This document shows, one piece after another, positions 46,340 through 57,600 of a stretch of 64,000 nt of DNA. The translations under genes were made by a program, and so were the position numbers. The stretch spans positions 860,001 to 924,000 of the forward strand of contig CALNXK010000180.1 of the NCBI GenBank assembly GCA_942486035.1, given 5' to 3'. The stretch comes from Porites lobata. Its lineage: Eukaryota > Cnidaria > Anthozoa > Scleractinia > Poritidae. How positions within the stretch are numbered: the stretch's first letter is position 1; each line of letters opens with the position of its first letter. The notes beneath the pieces were generated by a model that saw nothing but the letters and a program-made list of their open reading frames with translations, made no database searches and was not told the origin of the DNA.

Positions 46340-46768
46340 TTCAAAAAGTATAAAGGTCTTAAAACGTCTTTTCAAGTTTTCGAAAAATAACTGCCTCCAC
46401 GATCTTTTTGAACTCGAGGTCGAAAAACCCTGTTGGTTACTATATTAAATAGCGGTTTGTGCCTTAATGCGGCTGGTTACAGTAACAGCCTTCAAGAAAT
46501 TCGGATAGGTTCGCTACAAGAATTTTTTTCTATCGCGAGAACTAAAAGGAATTTCAAAAAGTATAAAGGTCTTAAAACGTCTTTTCAAGTGTTTGAAAAA
46601 TAACTGCCTCCACGATCTTCTTGAACTCGAGGTTGAAAAACCTGTTGGTTACTATAATAGCGGTTTGTGCCTTAACGTGACTGGTTACAGTCACAGCCTT
46701 CAAGAAATTCCGATAGGTTCCCTACAAGAATTTTTTTTCTATCGCGAGAACTAAAAGGAATTTCAAAG
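46340..46768. repeat. Tandem duplication of the transposase 3' end
   Basis: A unit of about 213 bp is repeated, 46340-46552 and 46553-46768, starting TTCAAAAAGTATAAAGGTC. The second copy holds the last 30 or so codons of the transposase. The first therefore carries a spare, untranslated copy of the C-terminal end. Confidence 0.75.
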
Positions 46769-49700
46769 TACTTCAACATGTCCTTGAGCATAGCAACGCT
46801 AAATCTTTCAAGTTTCTTCTCGTGTGAAAGGTCACATAAACAATATGAATCATAGCAGATCGGATGCTTAGGACCAAGGTGGGTGGCTACCTCTTCCAGG
46901 GTGGCTCGTCTTTCCTGCTCTTCCTGTTCCGCCTCTACGTCTTCATTGAGCGCTTCCCGATGTGCTTTGCTTCTTCGCGAGGCCGCTAGCCTCGAAAAAA
47001 ATCCCTGTACTTGACCCTTTGTGAGCCAATGTTTCCTCTCAAACATCCGAGAACTGTCTGGGTTTCTTGCAGTTCGCACATCTGCTGCCACTTTTGCGGG
47101 ATCTGACTTGATGCCAGTTCTTTCTCCAAGATCAAATTTCGTTGTTAGGTTCTGTTTAACCTCGGTAGGAAAACGCACAGCTTCGTTTCGGGGCTTGTGT
47201 AGAACCCATCCAGTCTGCAAGTCACTGCACTCGGGAAAGCGGCCAGTTTTATTCTTTTCGTGATGCTCCTCTACAACTGCTTCAGGCACGCTTCTGATTT
47301 CTTCGTCCTTATCAACAGTACGAAATTTCTCCGCCCAGTCTCTTCTGAGCTTGTCATACACCGTATCAGAGTTTCCGCGAACTTGGCTGTGCTCACCAAC
47401 ATCAAGGTGATTTTCGAGTTCACTGAATTTCTTGAAAACCATGTTGCACCCGGGCTCAGAACAAGAGAAAAGACCGTTGCATTGTTCATTTTCACTGTTT
47501 GTCTCTCTCTTATACACTCGAGCTTCTTTGAGAGGAAAGAAGTTTTCATGCACAATGAGACCAGTAGGACCTTGAGGTTCAGTTATGACCTCTCGGTAAG
47601 GAATAAACTTGCCTAGTCCAACACCATAAGCTTTCCATGCTCTAATTCCTTTCACTTCAAACTTGAAATTGTGATACTTGCTGAAACCTTCTATCTTATG
47701 TAGTTCGAGTGTCTTTTGAGTCTCATTCATTGCGCACACGGAGGCAGTTGTACCTTGAACAGGACATTCTGAAAGCGCTACACGCATGTCTTTCGCAGAA
47801 ACGACATCGTGTCCTTCATTGCAATATCGTCGGATGGATGATTTCATTGGACAAAGGATTCTATCACAGATATCTTTTCCATACTGCGGCTCGGAAAAGT
47901 CATACAGTGCTACTTCAATGCCTACTCGTCTTCCGGCATCTCTAACGGCGGCTAAGAGAAAGTTATTGTGGTAACAGCCTGCTTCGTCACTCCTTAGGTT
48001 CACTTGGGTAATCTGGGGATGTTCTTTCTTTACAACCTCAAGTGTGTTTTCGATGATCGAGCATACTGCGTACCAGTCTTGCTGGCAAGAGTCGAAGATA
48101 TGAGCATACGATTGCAGCTCAATTTTTCCAGAGTCAACATTCTTAGTTATAAAGGTGGAAATATGCCAGCTGAGCCCCCGTTTGCCGAACCATTCAGACT
48201 GTTTCTCACGAAATTTTATTTGGAGGAACTTCATGGCCCAGTCCATGATCAGAATGGCTGACTGTGGGTCTTCTGCCGCTTCTTTAACCACCAAAGTTGA
48301 TTAAAGAAGCGGCAGCTGTTATTGCGCGGCCTATAACAAGTATAATAAACTGTTGCATTGAACATTGCTGTTATCCTGCTAGCTGGAAGATGGGCATGGT
48401 TACTCCTCTGTACAAAAAAGACGACGAGTTTTGTAAGATCAACTATAGGCCCGTAACTGTGCTCCCTGCTCTAAACAATATTTTTGAAAGGCTTCTATCG
48501 GGGCAGATGTATGAATTTTACAATGGGGTCTTATCAGACTTCATAAGCGCTTATAGAAAGTTTTATAGTTGCGAGACCTCTTTGCTAAGGTTGACCGAGG
48601 ACTGGAGAATGATGCGTGACAGGGGGGAGCTTGTTGCGGTAGTTTCTATGGATCTCTTCAAAGCGTTTGATGTTATTCAGTATCCACTCCTCCTTTCGAA
48701 ACTGAGGGCCTATGGTATGGACGACAAAAGTTGTGCCCTAATTAGGAACTATCTCTCTAGCAGAACTCAGAGAGTTAAAGTTGGAGACACCTTTTCGACC
48801 TGGGAAAGCGTCAAGCGTGGGGTCCCGCAGGGGAGTGTGTTAGGTCCCATGCTATTCAACATTTTCATAAACGATCTTTTCTTCCACGTCAAGAAGGCCA
48901 AGTTGAACGCTTATGCGGATGATCATCAGGTATACTACTCCCACGTCGATCCGGCAGCTCTGGATGCATGCGTATCTCATGATGTTGGCGTGGCCAATCA
49001 GTGGTACCATGAAAATGGGATGTTAGTTCATGAGAGCAAGCACCAGTGTCTAATCCTCGGTGATACGGAGTATGGTTTTTCCTTCCCAGTAAAGGACACG
49101 TTAGAGATTTTTGGAATGGAAATAGATAATAATCTGAATTTTTCTAAACATATATCAAATGTATGCAAAAAGATTAATAATCAATTTAATGTTATGTTGC
49201 GCTTTAGAAAACTCATACGCAAGGAAATCTTATTCAAACTTTACAAAGCGTATATTTTACCTCACTTTTTTATTATTGCTCCTCTGTCTGGCACTTTTGT
49301 GGAGCGCGCGATGCAGATAAGCTCGAAGCTTTAAATAAAAGAATACTTAGATTTATACTTGGAGATTACTCGTCTCCATACAACACTCTTCTCTCAAAAG
49401 TCAGCTCTACTTCTTTGTTTAACAAACGCATTCAAAATTTCCTCATTCTGTTATATAAGAGTTTGTTTTTCACTCATTTTCCTACTTATATGAAGAATAT
49501 GTTTTCACTCCGGTCCTCTACCTATGATCTTCGTGGCAACTACATTCTTTCACTAAGTAAACCTAAAACAACTACCTATGGTCTTAACTCCTTTTCTTAC
49601 TTTTCAGCTAAGCAGTGGAATGCACTGCCGGACTTTTTTCGTACCAGTTTTTTTGCAGACTTTAAGACTAAAATACAGGATGTTACCTTCATGTAGATTC

Positions 49701-52401
49701 TTTTTGCCTGACATACTTAAACTTAAAATTGTGAATTGTAAATGATATTTTCTTTCTTTGCATTTAATGTATATATATATTTTCTATATAGTTTTTATGT
49801 AGTGTCAGCTCGAAGATATTAGCTTGTTAGCTACCCTAAAATTCGAGTTTAAATAAAGTTTTATGTTATGTTTATGTTATGTTATGTTCTGATTTCAGTG
49901 CATCTTGTTTCGCCTCCTCCTGATTTATTGAGCGTACAATGTGCGCTTTCCACAGCAAGATGTCTGACTGTGCACGGTCAAAGTCGTAAAGGACATCTTC
50001 TCGTTGTTCGCAACTGTAAGGCTTCCATGACGACCCTTCAATCGCTAGTCTCACTTCCTTTAGAACATCCTTCAGCCCTTGGCATTGCTCGCAAGTCGAT
50101 TGATGCTGATGCGGACAAGGATGCTGGAGCTCGGGATCAACAGGATCACTAAGCGCAAACTTTCTACAGTGGTCAGCACAAGTAGAGTAATGCTGTTGAC
50201 AGTGTACACGGTAGTCAGTTTTGAGATAGCGTTTAGCATCGCGTAGGTTTTGGCAAATACGTAAACACCACTGTTTCTCCATTCCTCCCTTCTCAAGAGT
50301 TTCAACCAGCGTCTCAATAGTCTGAACGCCCGCAGCACCATCTGCAGCCGTATTGTCCAATCCCTGGAGCGATTTACGCTGAGACGCTTCTCGAACCTCC
50401 AATATTTTAAACAGAGAAGACCTACTAAGTGGCTCGTGACATTGCTCTTTGCAATACTCCAAGTATTGCTCAATCATTGTAGACCTGGTCAGGATCCTTA
50501 CAACGTTAGGCATCTCAATTCTGTCACCATTATCTAGGGTGAGTACCTTGTTACCATATGAAACATCCTGATAAAAGTACGGTCTATTAATGAACTCTAC
50601 AAAGTGGTCGACCTTCCTCATATCAAGGCGTACGCGATGCTTCGTCTTGATTTCAGGGATGGTCCCAGGACCGTGCATTTTAGCATGAGAACGTGCTTGC
50701 TTTATTTCCCATGTAGAGAGACTTCCGTAAGGTTGGTGAATTTTCTTCAGTTTGGTCATAGGGTATCTTTGAGCGTAAAGGCTCAGAATCTGTTTCTTTA
50801 AATTCCTGGTCTTTGCGTTCTTATAAGCAGTCATGAGTACCACAAGATCATCGGGGACTGCGCCATCAAATAATTCTCTTTGTACAGACATCATTGACTC
50901 GAAGAGCTCCTCTCCGTTACCTGGGGCAATTACATTACATACGTGCATGCAGTCCTCTTTAGCCTTTTTACAAATTTCAGCTGTTCCCCATCGCTTAAGT
51001 TTTGGAATGGAGTTTTAAGCTGATATTTAAGAGGTTCGCGTTCTACTTGTTCTTGTGTAGTAAGACTCGCAATTGTATCCATCGCCTCGTTATACCTGCC
51101 GACTGCATCGGTTACCACGGGTGAAGTTAAAGAGGCCTCCTCTGACCCTGGAGTCCAGCATGGTGTTATCGGATTCCAGGAAGCTGGCGTTGATTGGTCT
51201 TCAAGAAATGGAGTGGAAGTGACCATGCGACCGATGGCTCCCACAGCAGCCTCTTTAGCAGGTCTGCGGAGAATAAAAATGGAAAGGTTGCTACTTAGTT
51301 GCCTTGCGATAGGATAACCTGACAGGACAACCGTGTGTGTGTTTTTTATAAAACAACAACCAAACGACTACCCTCCCGACAGTACCTTTGAAGGAGCACA
51401 TCTCCCTCAGTTTCCTCAGGGTATAGCCAGTCTGATTTCCGATCTACTTCTTCACTGTGTTTCTTTCTGCACGTTGTGCAAATAGCTATAGTAACAAAAA
51501 GAAACAAAAAAAGTTTTCCAACCTGGAAAGACTTGTTAAAAAATACTGAATTTACTACTAAGTTGATAATAGAAGCTATATGTTTATATCCCATCTTGGA
51601 AATTATGTTATATAGGCTATAAATTAGCAACCGAATTTATGGATGATGCACAGCAAAGAACTATTGCTGTAATGAACTACAAAAACCAAATTATGATCAT
51701 TTGATATGTTAATTTTTTTGGAAATGATTTTCTGGCTCCAAAATACTATCAAATACGGGATCGATCGTTTATCGTTCAGAAAATATATAGAATGGGACTT
51801 CCCCTCAATCTACAGCTCGCTTTTAAGTAATTACGAACGAAAGTATTTAGTTGAAATGTTAAGGAAGACAAAACCCTTTAATTCTGATATGTTAATTATA
51901 AAATGAAAGCATAAAACAGTTATAGTTGCTAGTCTGATAGTACTTACGCGAGCCAACGGGAACGGCTTCTTCAAAGATATTTTTTATTTCCCTTGCAGTC
52001 TTGAAATTAATAACATGTGTTCCGGCTATTGCCATTTTCTTCCCGTGATGTTTTGGATACTGGCAGGTCTTTGGAGCTTGCCAGTATTTTCCCAAAGTGT
52101 AACGATGGACTGGACAAACCGTCATATTCTTGATCTGATCATCAGTGAGTTCTAACAGACCTACCCTTGCCAGTATCAGATCCATTTCACAAACATTTTC
52201 CCTTGACAGGTGGTGATTCATTAGGTGTGAACTAATGTCAGCGTTGCAACAATTCAAGCACACAAAATCGACACATCCTCGATTACTTCCGCATTTTCCG
52301 CCTGTTAATGCGGAAAAAGAACAAAATGCAGCCATTCTATCTGCGAAGGTTATCTCGGCACACTGTAAATACGCTCTACGTTTTGTGTTGCAAATTTGCA
52401 T
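46672..52401 (-). pseudogene. DDE-like transposase gene, interrupted by a LINE and a frameshift
   Basis: Exons: 52401-51948, 51485-51386, then from 51263 onward. The N-terminal exon is Cys/His-rich (CGSNRGCVDFVCLNCC, then TVCPVHRYTLGKYW). Exon 2 adds ICTTCRKKH. Exon 3 changes frame near 51000-51015, runs 50948-49890, is cut by the LINE, and resumes 48300-46672 in the same frame. The last part has ILIMDWAMKFL and VNLRSDEAGCYHN, acidic residues placed as in RNase-H-fold transposases, then GKDICDRILCPMKSSIRR. A C2H2-like finger (CSEPGCNMVFKKFSELENH) and a C-terminal SAP-like segment (LERFSVAMLKDMLKYFEI) follow. Similar uncharacterised proteins recur in cnidarian and sponge genomes. Catalytic role is inference; the breaks suggest this copy is dead. 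Confidence 0.7.
48301..49889 (+). mobile_element. 5'-truncated LINE (L2/CR1-like) inside the transposase gene
   Basis: The plus strand encodes a reverse transcriptase from near motif 0 onward: VSMDLFKAFD (motif A), GVPQGSVLGPMLFN (motif B) and AYADDHQ (motif C). A frameshift near 49316-49336 separates a C-terminal part (49415-49696) with the typical LRGNYILSLSKPKTTTYG end. The 3' tail is a TTATG repeat. TGATT occurs at both borders (48298-48302, 49890-49894), a short target duplication or microhomology. The endonuclease and ORF1 are missing. The clade is a guess from the RT motifs and the tail. Confidence 0.8.
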
Positions 52402-53727
52402 ACGATATTAAATTAAGTGAACGACGCCAGAAAAATTAACTTAAATTGAATTAAAAACTTGAAGAAATTTTTAGTAAACCAGCAAAACATTTTTATTCTT
52501 AAAAGTAGCCAGTTTTTTTGTACCTTGTTTATTGTACCTCGTTAAGCCTGATAAGTAGTTTCAGCTTCGATAAAATAACATCCAACATGTTTTGCACTGC
52601 AAACTGAAATCTGAAATTGACATCCTCAGACACAATATAAATGATGTCGTCTGCACGCAACAACTTGTGGCTAGAAAATTTGGTACATTTTGGTAAACTA
52701 TTTCTTTGCTGGATCGTGTCATAACTTTTGAGGTGGTAATTACACGGTAAATCTATTCACAATGTGTTTTAAATTTTTTTTTACCGTTCTAGCTCCTTTA
52801 TTTCAACGAAATTTCTTAACTGTTTAGCCACCACTTGACATAGCAACATTCACCGGAGCTGCTACGTTTTTTGGAACATCCCAATTTTAATTTAGGACAA
52901 TATGTAGTGGATTTTAAGATATTCACTGTTTGTCCCCAGCATTAAGTTAGTTTTGAAAATAGTTGCTCCCTGACAGTAATGATTTTTAGTTTTATAGTAG
53001 GAAAGTTCGGAATCAAGAAAATGCGTAAATTACGTCATACGCACAATTACAGTAGATTGATACCCAACTTTATCGAACTCTTGTGCTTCGGAATCAACAG
53101 TGCCCAAAAATGTTTTTCTTGATTTCGATACACGAGCCCTATTACTGAACAGGGATAGTGACCAAGACTCCAGATAACGTCAGACTTTTAAAAAGAGCTC
53201 ATTTCAAAACTAGAATAACCGCGCATTTTTTTTCAAGGACGCTTTACGTGGTATTTTCAAAACATCATAATTCCTTTTTGGGGGTCAGAATTTAAATATT
53301 TTACCTTGTTTGAATAAAGGAAGCATGAATCAAAATCATACTTTTGTTTTATGCTATTTGGATAAATGCGAAATTTTTGCGAGCCTTGAACAAAACGCTT
53401 AAATTTGACCTTAAAAAAGACGATCATGACAGCTTTGGACCGTCCAGGCGAATCGCCGCCCAATTTTTTTTTTAAAAAGCACTATGAGCCAAACAAATTC
53501 GATATTTGTTAATGGAATGGGCTAATTATGTCGCAGAAAAAAAATGAAGGAATTCTGTTTCCCACGGAAATTCGAGTGGTCGGTTCTTACACGGACCGCC
53601 TCTTAAGATTTTTCTTACTGTTAGTAGTACAACCGCAAAATCTTTAAATAAACGTCGATAAAACGGCTTCCAAATGGCTCTAGAGGCGAAAAGACAGTAA
53701 ATGACAAAACACAAACACAAGGTAAGT

Positions 53728-54653
53728 AATAACTTCCTTAAATAACAACTACAAACCGTGTTAACTTTTCTGGTGAAAAAACGGAAAATGAAGCTCTGTG
53801 GTGTCTATTTTTTGAAAAAAAATTTAAGTCAAATCTCGTCTTTGGCTACTTTCACAACTGGTTACATATATTGTTACATCATGCATAGGTTTCTTATTCA
53901 CACGTCATTTTATGGAGAAAAAAACTCGTCTTTTTTTTCTAATTTCGTGAGTATAGCGAATTTACTGTGGATTCCATCCGACATAAAACGCATTCTGTTT
54001 CGGGCCGCTCCCGTCTGGAAATTTCAGTGTCAAAACTGCCGCCGTGGAAATATTCCTTTGATGTCTTTCCCTGGAATAAACCAGCCTATTTTGTATTTCA
54101 CTTTCTTAGCATTCAAAGAGACCCTGTTGTTTGTTTAAAAAACAAACAAACAAAAAAAACTATCCCATTCACGCCTTGAAAAACTTAGACTAGACTTCGA
54201 CTCTGACCTGGCCCTCCCCACTTGGTTTCCATATTGCACCCTCCAGGGTGCCCTGCTGACAAATTATGGTAATCAGTAAATGGCCTCATTATGCGAATAA
54301 ATATTGTTTATTGTAATTGTAATGTCTGGGTGACATCCAAAAACAAGAATTTTATATGCATGATTGGTTTTTTCAGTTTTTGGTCTCAGCTCGATGCGCT
54401 GGGTTTCCGGACACTCAATTTTTTTCGGTATCATAGAAAAGTTGACCGTCCCTCAGGAGGTGCAAATTACAGCGGCTGTCCCGCGAGACGGCCGGCCGGG
54501 CGTAGGAATTCAATGAAGGGGTGTTTTGTTTCATTGCTCATCCGTTATCGTGCAGCGAAGGAGGGATTAGTCTTTTCATCCCTGTGGATATCGACAAAAG
54601 CGAATAACTGATTGTGGCTCTTAAAGAAAGGATTTTTTCATGCACTGCGGAGG
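53728..54653. other. Upstream region of the NCOA6-like gene
   Basis: No domain-bearing exon was found. A GC-rich patch at 54470-54500 may belong to the promoter. Short ORFs end at 54611. In a frame one base off the main ORF, VALKERIFSCTAEDGK runs into the start region, so a frameshift or an extra upstream exon is possible. Confidence 0.4.
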
Positions 54654-57600
54654 ATGGGAAGCAAAAGAGATGCCCCACTTACGGTTACATTTCCAATCCC
54701 CAGGAAAGCGGCTAGCAAGCTTCGCACGATGGCAGTTAGCAGAGATCGGCGCTTGTTGGACCTCGGGGTGCTAGCTGTGCAGATCAATGAAGGCGAGAGC
54801 ATTGTACTAGGAATAAAACTAGGGAAGCAAAGAATAAAGAAAACGGAACTGGCTGCAGCGAAACTACGGGGAAACGCGAGCAGAGGACGAGTAAAGAAGG
54901 CATCTTCTCGTAGGAATGTAGCGACAATTCATCACATGCCAAATGATTTCAACTCGCAAGCGTCGATTGCTCATGGGCTGCAAACCATGCAAGATTTGAG
55001 CTTTGGAAATGACATGGCGAAGAGAAAGAGAGTTGTCCGGTCAGATGGAGATGTTGCAGAAAATAATTTATTCAAAGACTCAAGCAAAACATTGAGCAAT
55101 CCTCCCAAGAGTTGTAATCAATTTCGCCACGTATCACATTCCACAACCTCGTCAATCGCAAGTTCATTGAGTGCGCATTCGAGTTCCGCCGATTTGTCAT
55201 CACATCTGAGTAAGCTCAAGAACAATTCGCAAGACAATAGCGGTCTTGCCCCGGAGGAGGGCTTAATAAACTCTGGATCAACTATGCAGAAAACGTTGCA
55301 AAAACCGTCTGGTAGTCCAGCTTCGGTTCTATCGAGAAAAACCAGTGTTGAAAGCCTTGTATCTCATGGAGCCGTGTCGTCTCCTGCTAGTCAGAGAACT
55401 TACAGCGCCAGTCCAAGCTCAGATACCAGCAGTACGAGCTCTGAGGAGAATTTTGATCTTCATCATGATCAGCTGATTTATGACTGTTTTGTTGACAGAA
55501 GCAAATACAGTGCTGCTGACATACTGAAAGAACTTGCCAAGACTCATAAAATTAAGGAGTCGACTGTTTGCACTTCTGTGGTAAGCTTAGAAACACATTC
55601 ATCAACATCCACTCCTACCATTGTGAAATCCAGCTCAAGTGGAATGCATCAAAGGAAACAGTCGAGAGCTTTAGATACCAGTAACAACAGGAGATCAGTA
55701 ATTACTGGAAGTTATCGTGAACATCTTAAGAGCATACGTTGCAATTCCCTCACATGTCTGACAGCTACTACTACTACTGTAAGTGCATCATTAAAAACAC
55801 CAGCCTCAAGCATGGGTGATCAGACACTTGGCCTTCAATCTAGGGGTACCAGTATTGAAAAGCCTCTAACTGCTGAAGACAGAATTCAGAGTTCCTCAAA
55901 CCAGCTCCCTGCTTCAGAAGAAAATAATTCACAGGCAAGTAACATCAAAGCAACTTCAAGCACAATAGCTGGGTATCATGGTGGACGCAAGGTGTTGTGG
56001 TCAAGCGCTAATGCCTTTCCAAAAAGTGATATTTCTTCTGCCCATTTTCTCTTTAACAAATTACCAGCAGACTTTGTTCAGGGTAGTTCATCAAGCAACA
56101 ATATCATCTTGTCTTCAAAAGTACACCAAAAAGGTGCTAAAAGTATTGCAAGAGCAAGTGTGACAAGTGATGCAGTAACATGGACTGATGTTACCAAGTC
56201 AGTATTCACATGTACAGCAACCTCTGGCAACCTTCACACATCAAACAAACAACCAGAGTTAGATCAGTCATTAAAGGGAATGAAGACTTCGTCTGAAAGT
56301 AATGTGATCAACAAAATGCCGACAGTGTCTACATTTAATTCCCAAGTAGTAGCCTCGTTGCCTGCTCAGCGAACAAGCAGTTCTCATGTTGCAACAACTG
56401 CAAAGTCTTCATTACCAGTAAGCACAAGTACAGCAGTGGTACAGAACCTCACCTTAGGAAGACCGGCAGCTATACCAACACCAATTGTTATTGCGGGTTC
56501 TAACACACAAACCACATGGTCCAATCAGCAGGTTTCCCCCACATATTTTGTTGGAGGCCAGCGTCAATATGGAATTTACTCAGCACTATGCAATGCAGAT
56601 GTCAATAACAACCAGCTTGGACAGCAAGCAGTTACTGCAGCTTATCCACTAAATTATGTATATCCTCTAAGCCTTGTTTACCCTTTTCTCACAATGGCTG
56701 CTCAAGTAAGTGACCCCAAAAGTTCAGAAAGCAGCGAAAATGAAAATAAACGTCTACCAGTGAATCAAAATGATGTGTCTGTAAACAAGACAACAGAAAC
56801 CAAAACAGATTCTGACGTTTCGGCAGAGAAAACAACTGTAACCACAGCAGATTTAAAACCCACCACTAACACTGTGGCTCCCTCTCAGATGCAATTCATT
56901 GACCTTGCCAGTTCCATGAGGTACTGGCAACAGCTCAGTTTGTTGTACCGAAGTAGACTGCAAGCATTAGCATCTTGTAACCTGTCAAATGTCAAGGCAC
57001 TGAACTTAAATCCAAATCAAATCAACCCAGCCAGGCCGGCAACAACAGTGGACTCCAAGGAAGATACAAAAATCTTTGTTGGTGGTGCTTGTGAGAATGC
57101 AGTGAAGTCAAATCCGGAGGAAATGCCATTATCCAAGCCAGAAATTTCTCATGCAAACCCTCCGAATGATTCAAATTCAGAAAAGATGCACACCGGTGAT
57201 TTTTTCGAGGAGAATTCCTCTTCTGAAAGCTCAAAGCAAAAAGGACTTGAAAGCAAGCTTGAAGATAAAAATGAGTTAAACAATGCAAACACTCAAGAGC
57301 CTACATCTTTTGTAGTTCCATCGTCGTGTGAAGTTTTTACTGCAAATGTTACTGAAACAGTGAAAAACTCAGTGAAAGTAGATAACTGCAAACAGATGGA
57401 GTTTGATAGTAATGGGACTGGTAGCAATTCTGTTTCATTTAGACCCAGAAAAGATGGGGTTAGTTTGGCCAATCCATCTCATGATCAGCTTGGACAGACT
57501 AATGATGAAAGCCCAGATGGATTAGTACAGGAAAGCTTGAAACAAAATTTCTATGGATCACCTCCAAAGTTGAGCTTTATCCATGACAGTTCTATTGCAC

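Larger units (their letters stand above)
45183..53727 (-). mobile_element. 8.5-kb DNA transposon with about 700-bp terminal inverted repeats
   Basis: The left arm, 45183-45866, and right arm, 52997-53727, are inverted copies. They begin ACTTACCTTGTGTTTGTG and end internally at GATTCCGAACTTTCC. They share blocks such as GGCGGTCCGTGTAAGAACCG, CAAAGCTGTCATGATCGTC and TTACGTCATACGCACAATTA, with small indels. Between them lies one minus-strand, multi-exon, DDE-like gene and a later LINE insertion. No clear target duplication is visible outside the ends. The superfamily is not identified. The element sits between the MECR and NCOA6-like genes. Confidence 0.8.
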
